Under the pieces are notes generated by a model that was given only the letters and a program-made list of their open reading frames with translations, ran no database searches and was not told the DNA's origin. This document shows positions 20,143 through 30,538 of a stretch of DNA of 55,000 nucleotides, piece after piece. The stretch's first letter is position 1. Every line of letters starts with the position of its first letter. The position numbers and the translations under genes were made by a program. The stretch is from Prorocentrum cordatum (Eukaryota > Sar > Dinophyceae > Prorocentrales > Prorocentraceae). The stretch spans positions 67,501 through 122,500 of the forward strand of contig CAUYUJ010016157.1 in the NCBI GenBank assembly GCA_963575745.1, read 5' to 3'.

Positions 20143-20452
20143 CTGCTCCCGTGCCGTCCGAGCTCTGTGCAGCTCGTGTCCCAGATAGCGATTCGCGTTC
20201 GTCGACCTGGGCTCCTGCTTGGCAACGTTGGAGCCCTTTGACAGCCTCGACAGTTGTGGCCACGAACCCCGACTTGGCCATCTGGAAACTGAGACCAAGG
20301 GGGGCCGCATTTAGCGTGAAGTTACATGGTGACCATTGGGGACCAGACGTGTGCGCCTGCATGGCCATCCAACTTAACCTCATGGGGCATCCGAGGGCCT
20401 GGGCGTCTTCGTGTATAGCACTTTGACGTATCGGGGAAGACCGCGACAGCAT

Positions 20453-21400
20453 GTTGTCTGCGAGCGCGCAATGCTTCCGCCGATCTTGTAAGGTCGAATC
20501 GCTCGATGATCTACGGGCCCTACGGGCAGTGGCGACCCCGTCCCGTCAGGAGGAACCAGGGCAGCAATCGGACGGGGCTAGGAGGAGGAGGAGGAAGAGG
20601 AGGAGGAGGAGGAGCAGGAGGAGCAGGAGGAGGAGGAGGAGGAGGACTGCCCTGAGAAGCATGGATGAGGGTGAGTTGTTTGTTCGCGCAAGTGGAGGGG
20701 CCGCCGAGCTCGGCCCCATCTCGTCAACAGCGTGCTCAGTCAGGCGATCTGCCCCGCGCCTCCACTCGGTTTCGGCATCGTGCGTATGCCCGCGACGGTC
20801 TTCAGACCCCCACCATACGGGAAACGAATTGCCGCTCCGGCACCCTGACTGGCGGACCGGGGCCCCGCCAATAGTGGAAGCCTTTATATTTCTCCGCAGC
20901 ACCCGCCGCACGACGACGACGACGACGTCGACGACGATTACGACTACATTGTGACCACGACTACGATACAGCTACGGCTACGGCTACGACTAAGGACTAA
21001 GACTACGAGTAGTTAGCGACCACAACTACTGATGCGACTACGCTTACGATTACGATTAGGAAGATGAGAGGAGGAGGAGGAGGAGGAGGAGGAGGAGGAG
21101 GAGGAGGGGCGGAGTTTATCCCCCGCCAAGAGCAACGGGGGGAGGAGTGCACAGCCAAAGGCTTCTCTCGGTTAGTTCCTTGGGAAGTCGATCGCTGGGC
21201 TAGTGCAGCAGTTCCTCGCAGCTCCCGCCGAGCCCACCAGTCGTCGCAAGCGCTTTGCCACTCGAGAACCAGCATCGGCGCGGGGACATCTGAACCTGCC
21301 CTCTGGCCGTGTGGCGAGAAGAGACAAGACAACCTTCTCGGCCCATCCTGCCACCGTGCGCGCGATCCGAGCCGTCGGTTTCTGAGATGCTCGTCGGGGC
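20453..21400. repeat. Low-complexity block with (GGA)n and (GACTAC)n-like tracts
   Basis: (GGA)n covers about 20580-20645 and 21068-21107. Triplet-like GACGAC/GACTAC/GGCTAC runs cover about 20913-21060. Other parts show no gene. Reading frames are composition shadows. Confidence 0.7.
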
Positions 21401-22150
21401 CCTGTTGGGGGACTGTTTAGAGGCGCCTTGGGAGCTGTTTGGGGGCCTCTTGAGGCGTTTTGAGGGGCCTCTCGGGGGTCTCTTGAGGCCTCTTGGGGGC
21501 CTCTTGGCGAGACGCTGGGGAGCCAGGGGTAGCCGCGCCAAGCCCAGGGAGATAAAGAATTTCAGCTCCGGGCCCCTAGAATTTCAGCTCCGGGCCCTCC
21601 GGGAGATGGAGAATTTCAGCTCAAGCCTGAGGATTGAGGCTCCAGAGATTAGGCAAAGGACCTCAGGACACGCCCACCCCGTGCCCAGAGGCACGGTGGC
21701 GGATTCAAGGGAAATGGGGGGCGACATCCTGCCGCACGCAGCCAATTTCGGCCCCGCTGGCATGCGTTGGAAGCGTTGGCATGCCTGGTTGTTGCAGATT
21801 TGGGGCTTCCCCGAGATCCGACGTTGCGAAACACATGCCGAACCGAAGAAACTCACGACAGGAGCCCTGGACTCCATCCTGCCGCCGCACGTTTCGAGCC
21901 GCGCCGGCCTGGCATGGTGCCTCAGGGCCCCAAATAACCTGGGCCAGAACGCGCCCCGTGCGAAACTGTTGCAACGTCCACAGACAGGCCTCGGAAAAAA
22001 TAGCGAACACTCATGTTATATTCATCTGTCAACGCCTCCCCCTCCCCCAAATGTTCGAGGTTGGCGGTGGGTCTGATGAGTCGCACCTCGACCGCAGCCT
22101 CCCCCGCGCATGCCAACCTTGAGCTTGAGGGGGGAGGGGGAGCGTTCAGT
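21400..22150. repeat. GGGCCTCTTGG minisatellite, then gene-free DNA
   Basis: 21400-21520 repeats GGGGGCCTCTTG-type units, as at 2690-3240. 21553-21625 repeats 'GAATTTCAGCTC(C/A)' three times. The rest to 22150 has open frames on both strands without recognisable motifs. Confidence 0.5.
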
Positions 22151-22354
22151 AATTGTTTCCCTCTACTGGATCTCGGGGTGAGATCGAGGGGGTTCTCCGC
22201 CTTCGCCATGTCGCTTCTGGCCGACGCCCTCGCCTGCTGGCGGCCTTGGGACTCGGCGCTGAGGGGTCCGGCGCGGCGTGCTCCCGAGGCAGCCTGCTCG
22301 CCGAGCAGAGTAGCGGAGGCGTCGCGGGCGAGGCCTGCGGACCGCGAGGGCACC

Positions 22355-22970
22355 AGGCCGGCAGAGGAGGGAGGGAGGGAGGGAGTGGAGGGAGGGAGGG
22401 AGAGAGGGAGGGAGGGGAGGAGGGATGGAGGGAGGGAGAGGGAGGAGGAGGAGGGGAGGAGGAGGAGGAGAGGAGGAGGAGGGAGGGAGAGGAGGAGGGA
22501 GGAGGGAGGGAGGAGGAGAGGAGGAGGGAGGAGAGGAGGAGCAGGAGGAGGAGGAGGTGGAGCAGGAGGACGAGGAGGAGGAGCAGGAGTACGAGGAGGA
22601 GGAGGAGTATGAGGAGCAGGAGGAGAAGAAGGAGGAGAAGGAGGAGGAGGAGGAGCGGCTCGGGCGTGCGCCGAGGGCCGCGGTGGCGGTGCAGCCTGCC
22701 CGCCTCGCGATCAGCCGGGCGGCGCCTGGCGCGGCCGACGGCGGCGCGGCCTCGCCGCGGAAGCCCGACGGGCTCGGCGCGGGCCTCGACGGCGATGAGT
22801 CGTCGGCGAGCACGCAGTCGGCGACCACGCAGGCTTAGACCGCCGTGCACTGTGGGAACCCATCCTCCTCGTCCTCCTCCTCCTCCTCCTCCTCCTCCTC
22901 GTCCTCCTCCTCCTCCTCCTCCGCCTCCTCCTCGTCCTCCTCCTCGTCCTCTTCCTCTGTTTCTGTTTCC
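22355..22970. repeat. Opposed (GGA)n and (TCC)n tracts around a 190-bp core
   Basis: A purine (GGA)n tract (about 22365-22655) faces a pyrimidine (TCC)n tract (about 22857-22965). The two can pair as the stem of a large hairpin with 22660-22855 as loop. Frames of several hundred residues across this block are low-complexity shadows. Confidence 0.85.
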
Positions 22971-23112
22971 CAGAGCGGAGGTGGTCGGTGACACGCCTCA
23001 GCCAGCAAGAATCCGCCCCTCACTCAGGAGGTTGAACCATTTCCCATGCCGCGCGCCGTCGGTGACAGGCACGGGGCGGCAAAGCAAGCAGCGGGCGCGC
23101 CGCTGCCACTCA

Positions 23113-24167
23113 CGGTCATCTTTCACGCACGCAGGACGGGCAGAAGGTGTCGTCGCAACTGTCCTCGCAGATGTAGATGACGCCATCTACGGGAATCATG
23201 ATGCCGCAGGCGGCGCAGGGCAGCGGGTCGTCGAACGGATTCGAGTCTCTGTCCAGCACGGGCCCGTTGAGCAGAGCCTGCGGAGTCCCACCTTCACCGG
23301 CCCGTCCTGCGCGAGCTTCACGGCCAACTGCACGAAGGGCTGCTCGCACGCCGACGCCGCCCTCGTCCGCTTCAGGGCCGCGGCGGGGAGGGCGACCCAC
23401 TCCAAGTACTCGATCAGCTTCTGCTCGGAGTCCTGGCGCTCGAGGTCCAGCTTCACGATGGACTCGGAGCTCTCCTCCTCGATGCCCTGGATGACCTCCG
23501 CGTCGGCCTGCGGTCCCTCGAGGCTGCCGCTGTCGTCGTCGGGGGGCTCGTCGGACTCCATCTGCGGCTCGTCTGCCTGGCGGTGCGCAAGCTTCCAGCC
23601 CGCCGCCAGGCCCTGGCCGAAGGCGCAGGCCTCGCCGATGGGGTCGCTCCGCAGCCAAGCTCCTGGCGCCAGCACCGGCGTCGCCTCCGCGAGGCATTGC
23701 ACGGCGTGCCCGCTCTCAGGAGGGCACGGCACGCACTCGAAAGGCACGTCCACGATGCCGCCTGTCTTCGCGAACTGGCATTCCAGTCTGGGCCCCGCGG
23801 TAGCCCAGGCCAAGTCCTCGGGGGACGCGCGCGCGAAACCCCTCGCTGGCACGCGAGCCGCATGCCACGCAGCGTTCCGCTGGCGGCGGCGGCCGCCTGG
23901 AACTGGCAGGCCCCCGGCGAGCAGCATCAGCGCAGGTCTCGCCGCGATCTCGCGGTCGCGCCATGAGCCCGGCGCCACCAGGCCGTCCGCTTGGAACTCG
24001 CGGAGGGCAGCCTCGCAGGCATGTTGGCGCCTGAGTCGCGCGGCGCGCCTCGCTGCCGAAATTCCAAGGGCCAGTATCTCCTGAGCCCGCATCCCACTGG
24101 GCCGCCATGCGGCTGGCAGCGCCCCCGCAGCCATGCCAACCTTCTCCTCCAGGCCGACCTCCGACAT
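23113..24167 (-). pseudogene. SL-tagged processed gene copy, zinc-binding C-terminus
   Basis: A complete DinoSL (24267-24288) precedes this minus-strand frame. The first ATG after it (24165-24167, MSEVGLEEKVGMAAG) opens 322 codons to about 23198. Acidic stretches (ESDEPPDDDSGS, GIEEESSE) precede a helical part (EQKLIEYLEW, VQLAVKLAQDG). At about 23290-23310 the sensible frame shifts to GTPQALLNGPVLDRDSNPFDD and then CAACGIMIPVDGVIYICEDS, with further Cys pairs DDTFCPSC, ending RER* at 23113-23115. The C-x2-C...C-x4-C-x4-C-x2-C pattern suggests a small zinc-binding module. I do not recognise the family. The frameshift and genomic SL fit a retroposed cDNA, probably dead. I see no poly-A remnant. 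Confidence 0.6.
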
Positions 24168-24266
24168 CGCGGGGGCCGCGAAAGGGGACTGGGACTGAGC
24201 CGCTCTCGAGCGCAGAAGCAGCAGGAGAGACAACCAGCAGCCAGCCCGCCTGGCGCCCAAGGCAGG

Positions 24267-24288
24267 CTTGAGCCAAAATGGCTACGGA
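24267..24288 (-). other. Relict dinoflagellate spliced leader, complete
   Basis: The minus strand reads T then CCGTAGCCATTTTGGCTCAA and a final G: all 22 nt of DinoSL, including an allowed first base. In living genes this leader is added to mRNA by trans-splicing and is not encoded next to the gene. Its presence in DNA therefore marks a reverse-transcribed, reinserted mRNA. No donor GT follows it on the minus strand (next bases CCTGCC), so it is not an SL RNA gene. Confidence 0.93.
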
Positions 24289-24389
24289 GCCTCGTCCTCT
24301 TCCTCCTCGTCCTCTTCCTCCTCCTCCTCGCTGGAACGGCACCTTTGGAGATATGGCACCAATGTATGTGGCCCAACTATCGTGTTCGT
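24289..24389. other. Short CTC-rich spacer
   Basis: A short CTTCCTCCTCGT-type pyrimidine stretch separates the SL-tagged copy from the LINE. It holds no gene. Confidence 0.5.
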
Positions 24390-24461
24390 ACTCGGGCTGG
24401 GGTGGGAGCTGGAACTAAGTTGATATCGCCACAAGGTTTCTGGTTTCTTCTCGGCCTGGGC

Positions 24462-26010
24462 TTAGCAAAAATGCGGGAGTACCAGGAGGTGCCACTGTAC
24501 TGGAACAAGTCTAGGGGCGCGAACATTCCCAAAAAGCTGGAGGAGGGCCCTAAGGGGGTTCGAGTGGTTCACGTCCTGCCCTTCGTGGGCAAAGCTTTTT
24601 TCTCCAACAAGCTGAAGGTTCAACCGACGGTGGCCGACCACGGCTTCGTAAAACATCGACGGCGAGAAAATGCAGTACTAACTACCTTAACTACAGGATG
24701 GCGGGCTAGAAGGATGGGGATTACTTATTGCAACACGTTTAAGGACATGAGCAATGCTTTTTCAAGTTCGACCTGGTCTGAATTAGACCAGACTGTTTCT
24801 CTTGCGGCAGCGGAGTACGACCAAGGCCTCTGTCGTCAGCGCTACCGCTCGGCCATGATTGAGCTTGACGCACAGGAGGGGCCCCTCCTCGTGCGACCAC
24901 GGTGCGGAGGTCCCATGGGAGATCCTTTTACAGTGCAGGGCTTCCTGGGCACCTTCTCGAGAGCAGTACTAGGTTGGAGCTATTCACTTCTTACAGCAGA
25001 TGAGAGGTCACGAGATCTCGTCTCTTCGTGGGCCGGCCACGCGGCCGACTTGAGTTTGACCAAGTATGCCGATGACCTCCAGAAGATGATACTTGCCGAT
25101 GAGGGCAGTACACTATGCGATTTCTTAGCTAAGCTTGGGTGGGTGGATGGTCTTCTAGATGAGGCTTTAGAACCATATGGATACGGGCAAAACGTGGGCA
25201 AGCAAGAGATGTTATTCTATTTCGCACACCATGATTATCAAGCACGTCGCACACTCAGGAAACGTAGATCGACAATCCAGGGGAAGATTTCTGACTGTGT
25301 TCGGTACCTTGGGCCTTTTCTGAAATCTCGGGACACTGCACATCATGAGGTTTCTAGATGTTGTGAGATGGCAAGAAAGGCTTTTTATCGATTGGGCGGG
25401 GTGTGGTCACTAGCATTATCCTACAAATGGCGTCGTACTTTATTGCAGGGCCAAGTGTTCAATACCCTAATTAATGGCCTCGAACCGTTCGTGCTCCAGC
25501 AGAGTGATTATGACAGTCTGGATCGGTGCTTGGCCGCTCTATGTCGTACAGCAATGAGAGGTGTTGCCACCAACCAACGAGATGATGGCACAGTGCGCAC
25601 TCTCACGAATTTACAGGTACTGCGTCATTGGCGTCTGACTGGAAGCAAAACAGAGCTCATCATTCGTCGCCTGAAGGTCTACCAGTCGTGGGCCGCCCGT
25701 CCTGCTTGGCACGCACAGCCTCTCTGCGCGATGTTCGGCACGCTCGGGATTGAGGAGAGGCTTGGATGCGAGCCTCAGCTTCAGGAGGGAGTTCCAACGG
25801 CCTCGGCTTCTCCGTGGGTGAAACAACTAGTTAGTGACCTGGAGTTTGCCTCGGAGCGCTTGGAATACTATGCGATTGAAGAGCTTCTTTTAGATTTGAG
25901 GATCCTTTCAGACTCGGAGGCCGCAGAGGACTTTGTAAAAATCGACTTCACAGAGCTCAGGGCCAGGGAGTTCGGGGTCAACATTCCTCCTCCAGGGTTT
26001 CGTATGGTAT
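24462..26010 (+). pseudogene. LINE reverse transcriptase domain
   Basis: A long uninterrupted frame carries HGFVKHRRRENAVL (about 24640-24680); FKDMSNAFSSSTW at about 24740-24775, motif A with Asp; GGPMGDPFTVQGFL at about 24907-24950, motif B; KYADDLQKM with YADD at 25064-25075, motif C; then GKQEMLFYF and the thumb part RYLGPFLKS...RCCEMARKAFYRLGG (about 25300-25400). Both catalytic Asp of YADD are present and the frame is open for over 500 codons, so this is the least decayed RT in the window. A frameshift near 26000 separates it from the zinc fingers. It would copy RNA into DNA at a nicked target. Confidence 0.85.
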
Positions 26011-26011
26011 T

Positions 26012-26445
26012 ACTCAGGAGGGGGACGAGGTGGAGGACAAGAGGACGGGGGAGGAGGGCAACTACGTTTGCAAGATCGTGGACGACAAGGGCAACATATG
26101 CAATGCAGTGTGTCATGATCGCAAAGCGTTGTTAAACCACATGCGTGCACATCACCATGTACGAAACCTTCCAGCCGTCCTAACACCATGCAATATATGT
26201 ATACATTGTAGGCAAATATTCTCAACAAGGGTGACCGCAGCTCGCCATCTTCTTGGGTCCGTTCTCAGAAGCAATTGCTCGACGAGGGGTCCTACATCGT
26301 TGACGGAGCTTGTTCATCCCCAATCTTTCGATTGTCCAGTGTGTGATTACAAAGGTGCTGATTTGGATTCATACTGCGGCCATTTGAGCTCACATCTCCC
26401 GTGGAAGCTACAGCCTTATCGACCGAGGCCTCCGCCTCCTGAGGG
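26012..26445 (+). pseudogene. C2H2 zinc-finger region of the LINE
   Basis: After the frameshift the frame reads YVCKIVDDKGNICNAVCHDR...HMRAHHH, then CNICIHCRQIFSTRVTAARH, then FDCPVCDYKGADLDSYCGHL. These are three Cys/His clusters of C2H2 or related type. Such fingers at the C-terminal side of RT occur in LINEs. The minus-strand element at 44686-49190 has a similar 'CPWC...FASRASCLRR' at the same place. Confidence 0.7.
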
Positions 26446-26459
26446 TTCGGCCACCACTG

Positions 26460-27438
26460 GTGCTGAGAGCCATGCCCGAGCTGGCGATGCCATCGTGGTA
26501 CAACCCAGCGCAGGCGAGGCGCCCCGAGGTCGCCGAGGAGCAGCGCAGCAAGCAGGCGAAGGGCAGCAGCGAGGGCAAAGGAGAGAAGCAGTATGGCAAG
26601 CTGCTCTTGCTGGTGGCGCGGCTTCTCCTGGCGACCACTCGTGGCATGGCGGACCTCGCGGCGGCGGTGTTCATCACCTACGAGATGAGCGCGGTGCAGG
26701 GGTTCCCAGCAGCGCTCGTGGCAGCGGGCAAGCAGTACGACGTCAAGAGCAAGGAGCTGGCGGACCGCGCGAAGGCGGGCGAGAACGTCGGGCGCGGAGC
26801 ACATCGAGGACGAGGGCCGCCACACTTGCACATCTTCGTGGCGGGCATCCACTACATCGCAACGAGGACCCACGCCGAGGGCGACAAGGCCGAGGAGGAG
26901 AAGCAGCTGAAGGCGGACGCGGAGGAGTTCTGGACCAACACCGTGGTGAACAGCGAGATTCTGAAGCTCGGAGCAGCGGTGAAGTACGTGCGCCTCAAGT
27001 TGCTCAAGAAGGACGAGAGCGACCAACGTTGCCTGGTGATCATGCACTTCGACGTGGACGGCCCGATCGGCAAGCAGGCGCAGGACCTTTTCTTGAGGAT
27101 TCTGGAGACAGAAGGGGGGAGCGGCTTCACGGCAGCGCGCCGCGGGGGCCACTGGAGAGAGAGAGAGAGAGAGAGATATCGTCTGCCGTGAGCGGCAAGT
27201 GATGTGGCGCAACAGTGAGAGACTGGCTTCTTTGATCGAGCGAGGTTTGATTTCCGATGAGGTCGCAGGGCGGGCCTTAGCAGGAGAGAGAAGCATGCCA
27301 TCATCATATGATCAGAGTGAGTTGCCAAGCATTCCAACAGTAGTGCTGCCTCGTAGAGGCTCTGGCCGAGGGAGGGGCAGGGCGGTGAGTCGGGGGCGTG
27401 GGAGGGGAAGAGCACCGACGAGCGAGAGCCAGCAGTAA
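26460..27438 (+). pseudogene. Unassigned C-terminal part of the LINE
   Basis: One frame (26460-27191) reads MPSWYNPAQARRPEVAEE, a helical LLLLVARLLLATTRGMADLA, then GPPHLHIFVAGIHYI and VIMHFDVDGPIGKQAQDLF. It ends in a (GA)n tract and a stop. A short frame at 27199-27438 ends in Arg-Gly repeats. The 44686-45300 minus-strand frame has a comparable layout (LALNSVRQLRAIPGSLRDVF, GSPRVHVAAEFLG), so I take both as the same LINE tail. The function is unknown. Confidence 0.5.
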
Positions 27439-27440
27439 GA

Positions 27441-28200
27441 GCTAAAAGGCTTACTCGTGCTGTCTCCCGTGCCGTCCAAGCCGACCCTCAGCAGAGGTCT
27501 TGTGCCTCAGAGGTGTCGGCAGGCCAGTGCCTCACTTGAGGATTGTGACCAGATTTCGTTTTCCATAAGTCCGTGAGGGTCGAAGCTACCCGTACCCAGA
27601 ATCCCGTGCCACGCCGATGCTCAGTCTGACAGCTGCGGATTCCATGGGCTCGTCTCGTCTCCTCCTCCTCCTCCTCCTCCTCCTCCTCCCTCCTCCTCCT
27701 CCTCCTCCTCCTCTTCCTCCTCCTCCTCCTCCCGTCCAGGGGTCTCAGGGTTGGTTCTCTTGTGGAAGGTTTTTTGTGGACTGGCCTCCATTGGACCCTC
27801 GTGATTCCGTATTTAGCGTCGATTAGCGTCCATTCGCGTTTGGGAGGCGATGAGCTAGCGCCGATGTAGCGTCGGTGAGCGTCGATGTAGCGTGGAATAG
27901 TACCGATTTAGCGTCGACTGGCGTCGATTCGCAAGAGCCGACAATATAGGAGGCTCCCACGAGTTGCCGCAGAAGGCTCAGACGCAGATCCCTTCCCAGA
28001 CCCCCTCGCGTTGTGACAATAATCACGACGGGATGGTTTTTGTTATTTTCGGCCTCGGGGGGCCCTCACCGGGCCCTGGGACCGTCAAATAAAGACCCAG
28101 GATGAAAAGTTGGTTCTGGGGAAAGGGTCGAGCGGACCGTCAAATAAAGACCCAGGATGAAAAGTTGGTTCTGGGGAAAGGGTCGAGCCCTTTGGGGTCG
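27441..28200. repeat. Repeat block: (TCC)n, J fragment, GTCGAT repeats, 60-bp duplication
   Basis: (TCC)n covers about 27655-27733. The right end of a family J element follows at 27741-27795 ('GTGGAAGGTTTTTTGTGGAC', 'TGGCCTCCATTG'). 27815-27925 repeats TAGCGTCGAT-like units. 28078-28196 is a near-perfect tandem pair of a roughly 60-bp unit beginning GACCGTCAAATAAAGACCCA. There is no gene. Confidence 0.75.
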
Positions 28201-28560
28201 ATGTTATGACTTCATGACGTCGGGGGTCTGTGTTTCCAGAGGAGGAGAGGGCAACGACCACACCCCTGGGCAACCCACATCGGCGTCGCATGTTCGGACT
28301 GTGTTCGCGAATGCAACGCCCGACACGCATATCGCGAACAGTTTTCCGCGAGTGCGACATTGTCCATCAGGAAAAGAGAGATACGAAGAGTGAAGCATGC
28401 CAGTGAGTGGGCTGCTTCCACGAGTTGTGTTCGTGGAGCAGCAGGTTCCGGACAGCAGAGTAGACAAGTGAACAACCTTGTGCTCCATCCGAATATTCAG
28501 CATCCGGGCAATGTTGTATCAAGGACCTGGTCAGTATCAAGCAGTGGCGAAGCGTCCTAG
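28200..28560. other. Gene-free stretch
   Basis: Short overlapping frames on both strands have no recognisable motif, and I see no repeat. Confidence 0.4.
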
Positions 28561-28564
28561 CTCG

Positions 28565-28741
28565 CCTATAGGTCTACCAAAGAATGTTCTAAGGACCGTT
28601 TTGGGTCTGCACGAAATGTTCTTATAAAATGTCTGGCTGAAGCTGTTTTGTTGTAACACATTGGGCGTACGTTGTAAGAACACTTTGTTCGTTCTCAGAT
28701 CTTTGTTGGGTTCTAAGAGCATGCCGTAGTAGGCCTATAGG
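28565..28741. mobile_element. Family G element, copy 2
   Basis: The terminal inverted repeats begin with perfect CCTATAGG and CCTATAGG (palindromic ends). They extend as CCTATAGGTCTACCAAAG at the left and GCCGTAGTAGGCCTATAGG at the right. It is preceded by GCAGTGGCGAAGCGTC, as copy 1 is. Confidence 0.78.
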
Positions 28742-29120
28742 ACTGCTGGGACGGTCGGCCCCTGCTTAACAGTAGAAGGTCCTATGTGATCAGCTCCCCC
28801 AGCACGCGCAACTGTTTATGAGGGCCGTTTGTAGAACGTCCTCTCTTCTTAGTTTCTGTTTGCTCCGTTGGCTTGGGTACGGTTTTCGTATCCGGACCGA
28901 CGAGGCACAGGCAAACCCGCTGGAACACCAGACTCGAACGATAGGCCACTGCATCGAACTGTCTCTTGCAATCGTCTCCCTCACCGCTGCCGTTGTTGCT
29001 CGGGGGCACGAAATGTGGCCAAGATGTTGTGCCCGTGCTACTCCCGTGTTATAGTTCGACCGTGCTGTTCACATCATCGCAAAACAGAGTTTAATTCCCG
29101 GCACCATCATTTATGGTCCC
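28742..29120. other. Gene-free stretch
   Basis: No gene, RNA or repeat recognised. Confidence 0.4.
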
Positions 29121-30530
29121 ATAGTTGCGAGGATGTTCTAAGCGGAAACGAGCCAGATCTCCTCGCCCGCATTGCGAATCTGCTTCCAGCGAGACGGGCC
29201 AGACGACCCGTCGAACGTGTTCCCCAAAACTCAGCACTGCGAGGATGCTACATGCGAAACGAGCTGGGCCACCTCTCGCGCAGCATCTCGGAGCTTCTTC
29301 ATCCTTGACCTCTCCTCCGTCCCACCTCCTCCCTGCTCGCCGCGCTCTCGCCCGAGGCGCACCCACGAGTTGCTTCAGCAAGGTCCACGTGGGTAAGCTT
29401 TTTGCGGTTTTCTAAAGAGTCGTGCTCGCGCCGATGCTCCAGCTACCTTCTCCGCTGGGCCAGGGGAGCCCAGATTTCTCCCAGAGCATATTTCGACAAC
29501 GAGGAGGAGGAGGAGGAGGAGGAGGAGGAGGAGGAGGAAGAGGAGTGTAAACAACTGATGTTTGCGTCAGACCCCTCCGAGCTCCTCTCCTCACCCCTCT
29601 CGGAGCCCAGAGTTTTCAAACGTGTGCCGGGCGAAACGAGCAAGACCACCCCGCGGAGCATTTCGGAGCCCAGAGGAGTTACGAGGATGTTTCAAGCGAG
29701 ACGCGCCAGACCACCTCGCGCACATGCTCTGCGAGCCCAGAATTGGGAAGGTGTTTCAGGCGAGTCCAGCCAGACCACCTTGCGCACATCTTGAAGGAGC
29801 CTGGAGTTGCGACGATGTCTCTGGCGAGACGCGCTAGGTCACTTCGCGCGCAGCATTTCGGAACCTCGAATTGCGAGGTTGTCTCAGGCAAAATGGGCTT
29901 GACCACCTCGCGTGCAACATCTGGGAGCTCCGAGTTGCGAGGGTGTCTCGGCGCCCAGACCCCTCCCAGTGCACAATTCGACAACAAGTGTGTAATCAAA
30001 TGATTCGTTTTGGCCTGACCCCTCCTCCTCTTCCTCCCTCTCGGAGCCCACAGTTTCCAGGATGTCTCAGGCGAAATTGGCCAGAACACCTCGCCCGCAG
30101 CATCTCGGAGCCCCGAGGTGCGAGGATGTCTCAAGCGAAACTGGCCACATCCTTGCGCACATGTTCTCAGAGTTCAGCGGTGCGAGGATGTCTCAGGCGA
30201 AAGGAGCTGGACGACCTCTCGCGCAGCATCTCGGAGCTCAGAATTGCGAGGATGTCTCAAGCGAATCGCGCCAGACCATCTCGTGCGCGGCAGCTCGGAG
30301 CGCAGAGTTACGAGGATGTCTCAGGCGAAATGCGTTGGGCCACCTCTCGTGCGGCATCTCGGAGCTCAGAGCTGCGAGGATGCCTCGAGCGAAACGCGCC
30401 AGGCCTCCTCGCGCGCGACGTGTCGGAGCTTTGAATTGGGAGGGTGTTTTCAAGCGAAGCGTACCAGACCACTTCTCGCGCGGCATCTCGGAGCTCAGGG
30501 TTGGGAGGATGTCTCAGGCGAAACGCGCGG
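29120..30530. repeat. About 60-bp minisatellite (GCGAGGATGTCTCAGGCGAAAC)
   Basis: Degenerate units of roughly 60-67 bp carry 'CATCTCGGAGC', 'GCGAGGATGTCTCAGG', 'CGAAACGCGCCAGACCACCT'. They are best ordered from 29990 to 30530 and more diverged from 29120 to 29990, with a (GGA)n tract at 29502-29545. Unit lengths are not fixed multiples of three and each frame breaks, so it is not a protein repeat. A further stretch after the family A insertion (31299-31470) belongs to the same array. Confidence 0.8.
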
Positions 30531-30538
30531 TACTACCT

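Larger units (their letters stand above)
18041..20452 (-). pseudogene. Very degraded LINE-like remnant
   Basis: Read from 20450 down, one frame has LGCPMRLSWMAMQAH...GPQW and then AKSGFVATTVEAV...AQVDERES at about 20390-20190. This follows the palm region of a dinoflagellate-type LINE reverse transcriptase, with VDE in place of a catalytic VDD. At 18478-18300 another frame has FARKHGDRASHAISNSWADMFAYSAAS, like the 'SN..AD..A' end of RNase H. The middle (about 19100-20060) has open but unrecognised frames. Two family A elements and a (CT)n tract interrupt it. The call rests on short motifs. Confidence 0.4.
24390..27440 (+). mobile_element. 5'-truncated LINE with RT and C2H2 fingers
   Basis: The element starts abruptly within or just before the RT finger region and contains RT (24462-26010), zinc fingers (26030-26440) and an unassigned C-terminal part (to about 27440). 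The endonuclease half is missing. 5' truncation is usual for LINE insertion. A poly-A tail is not visible at the right end. Confidence 0.8.

Noticed and set aside
20453-20954. Plus-strand frame of 167 codons with Arg-rich repeats
   Set aside because: It is a shadow of (GGA)n and (GAC)n tracts and has no independent coding sign.
24267-24288. An SL RNA gene
   Set aside because: The leader is followed by CCTGCC and not by a GT donor, and no Sm-like site was seen. It precedes a protein frame.
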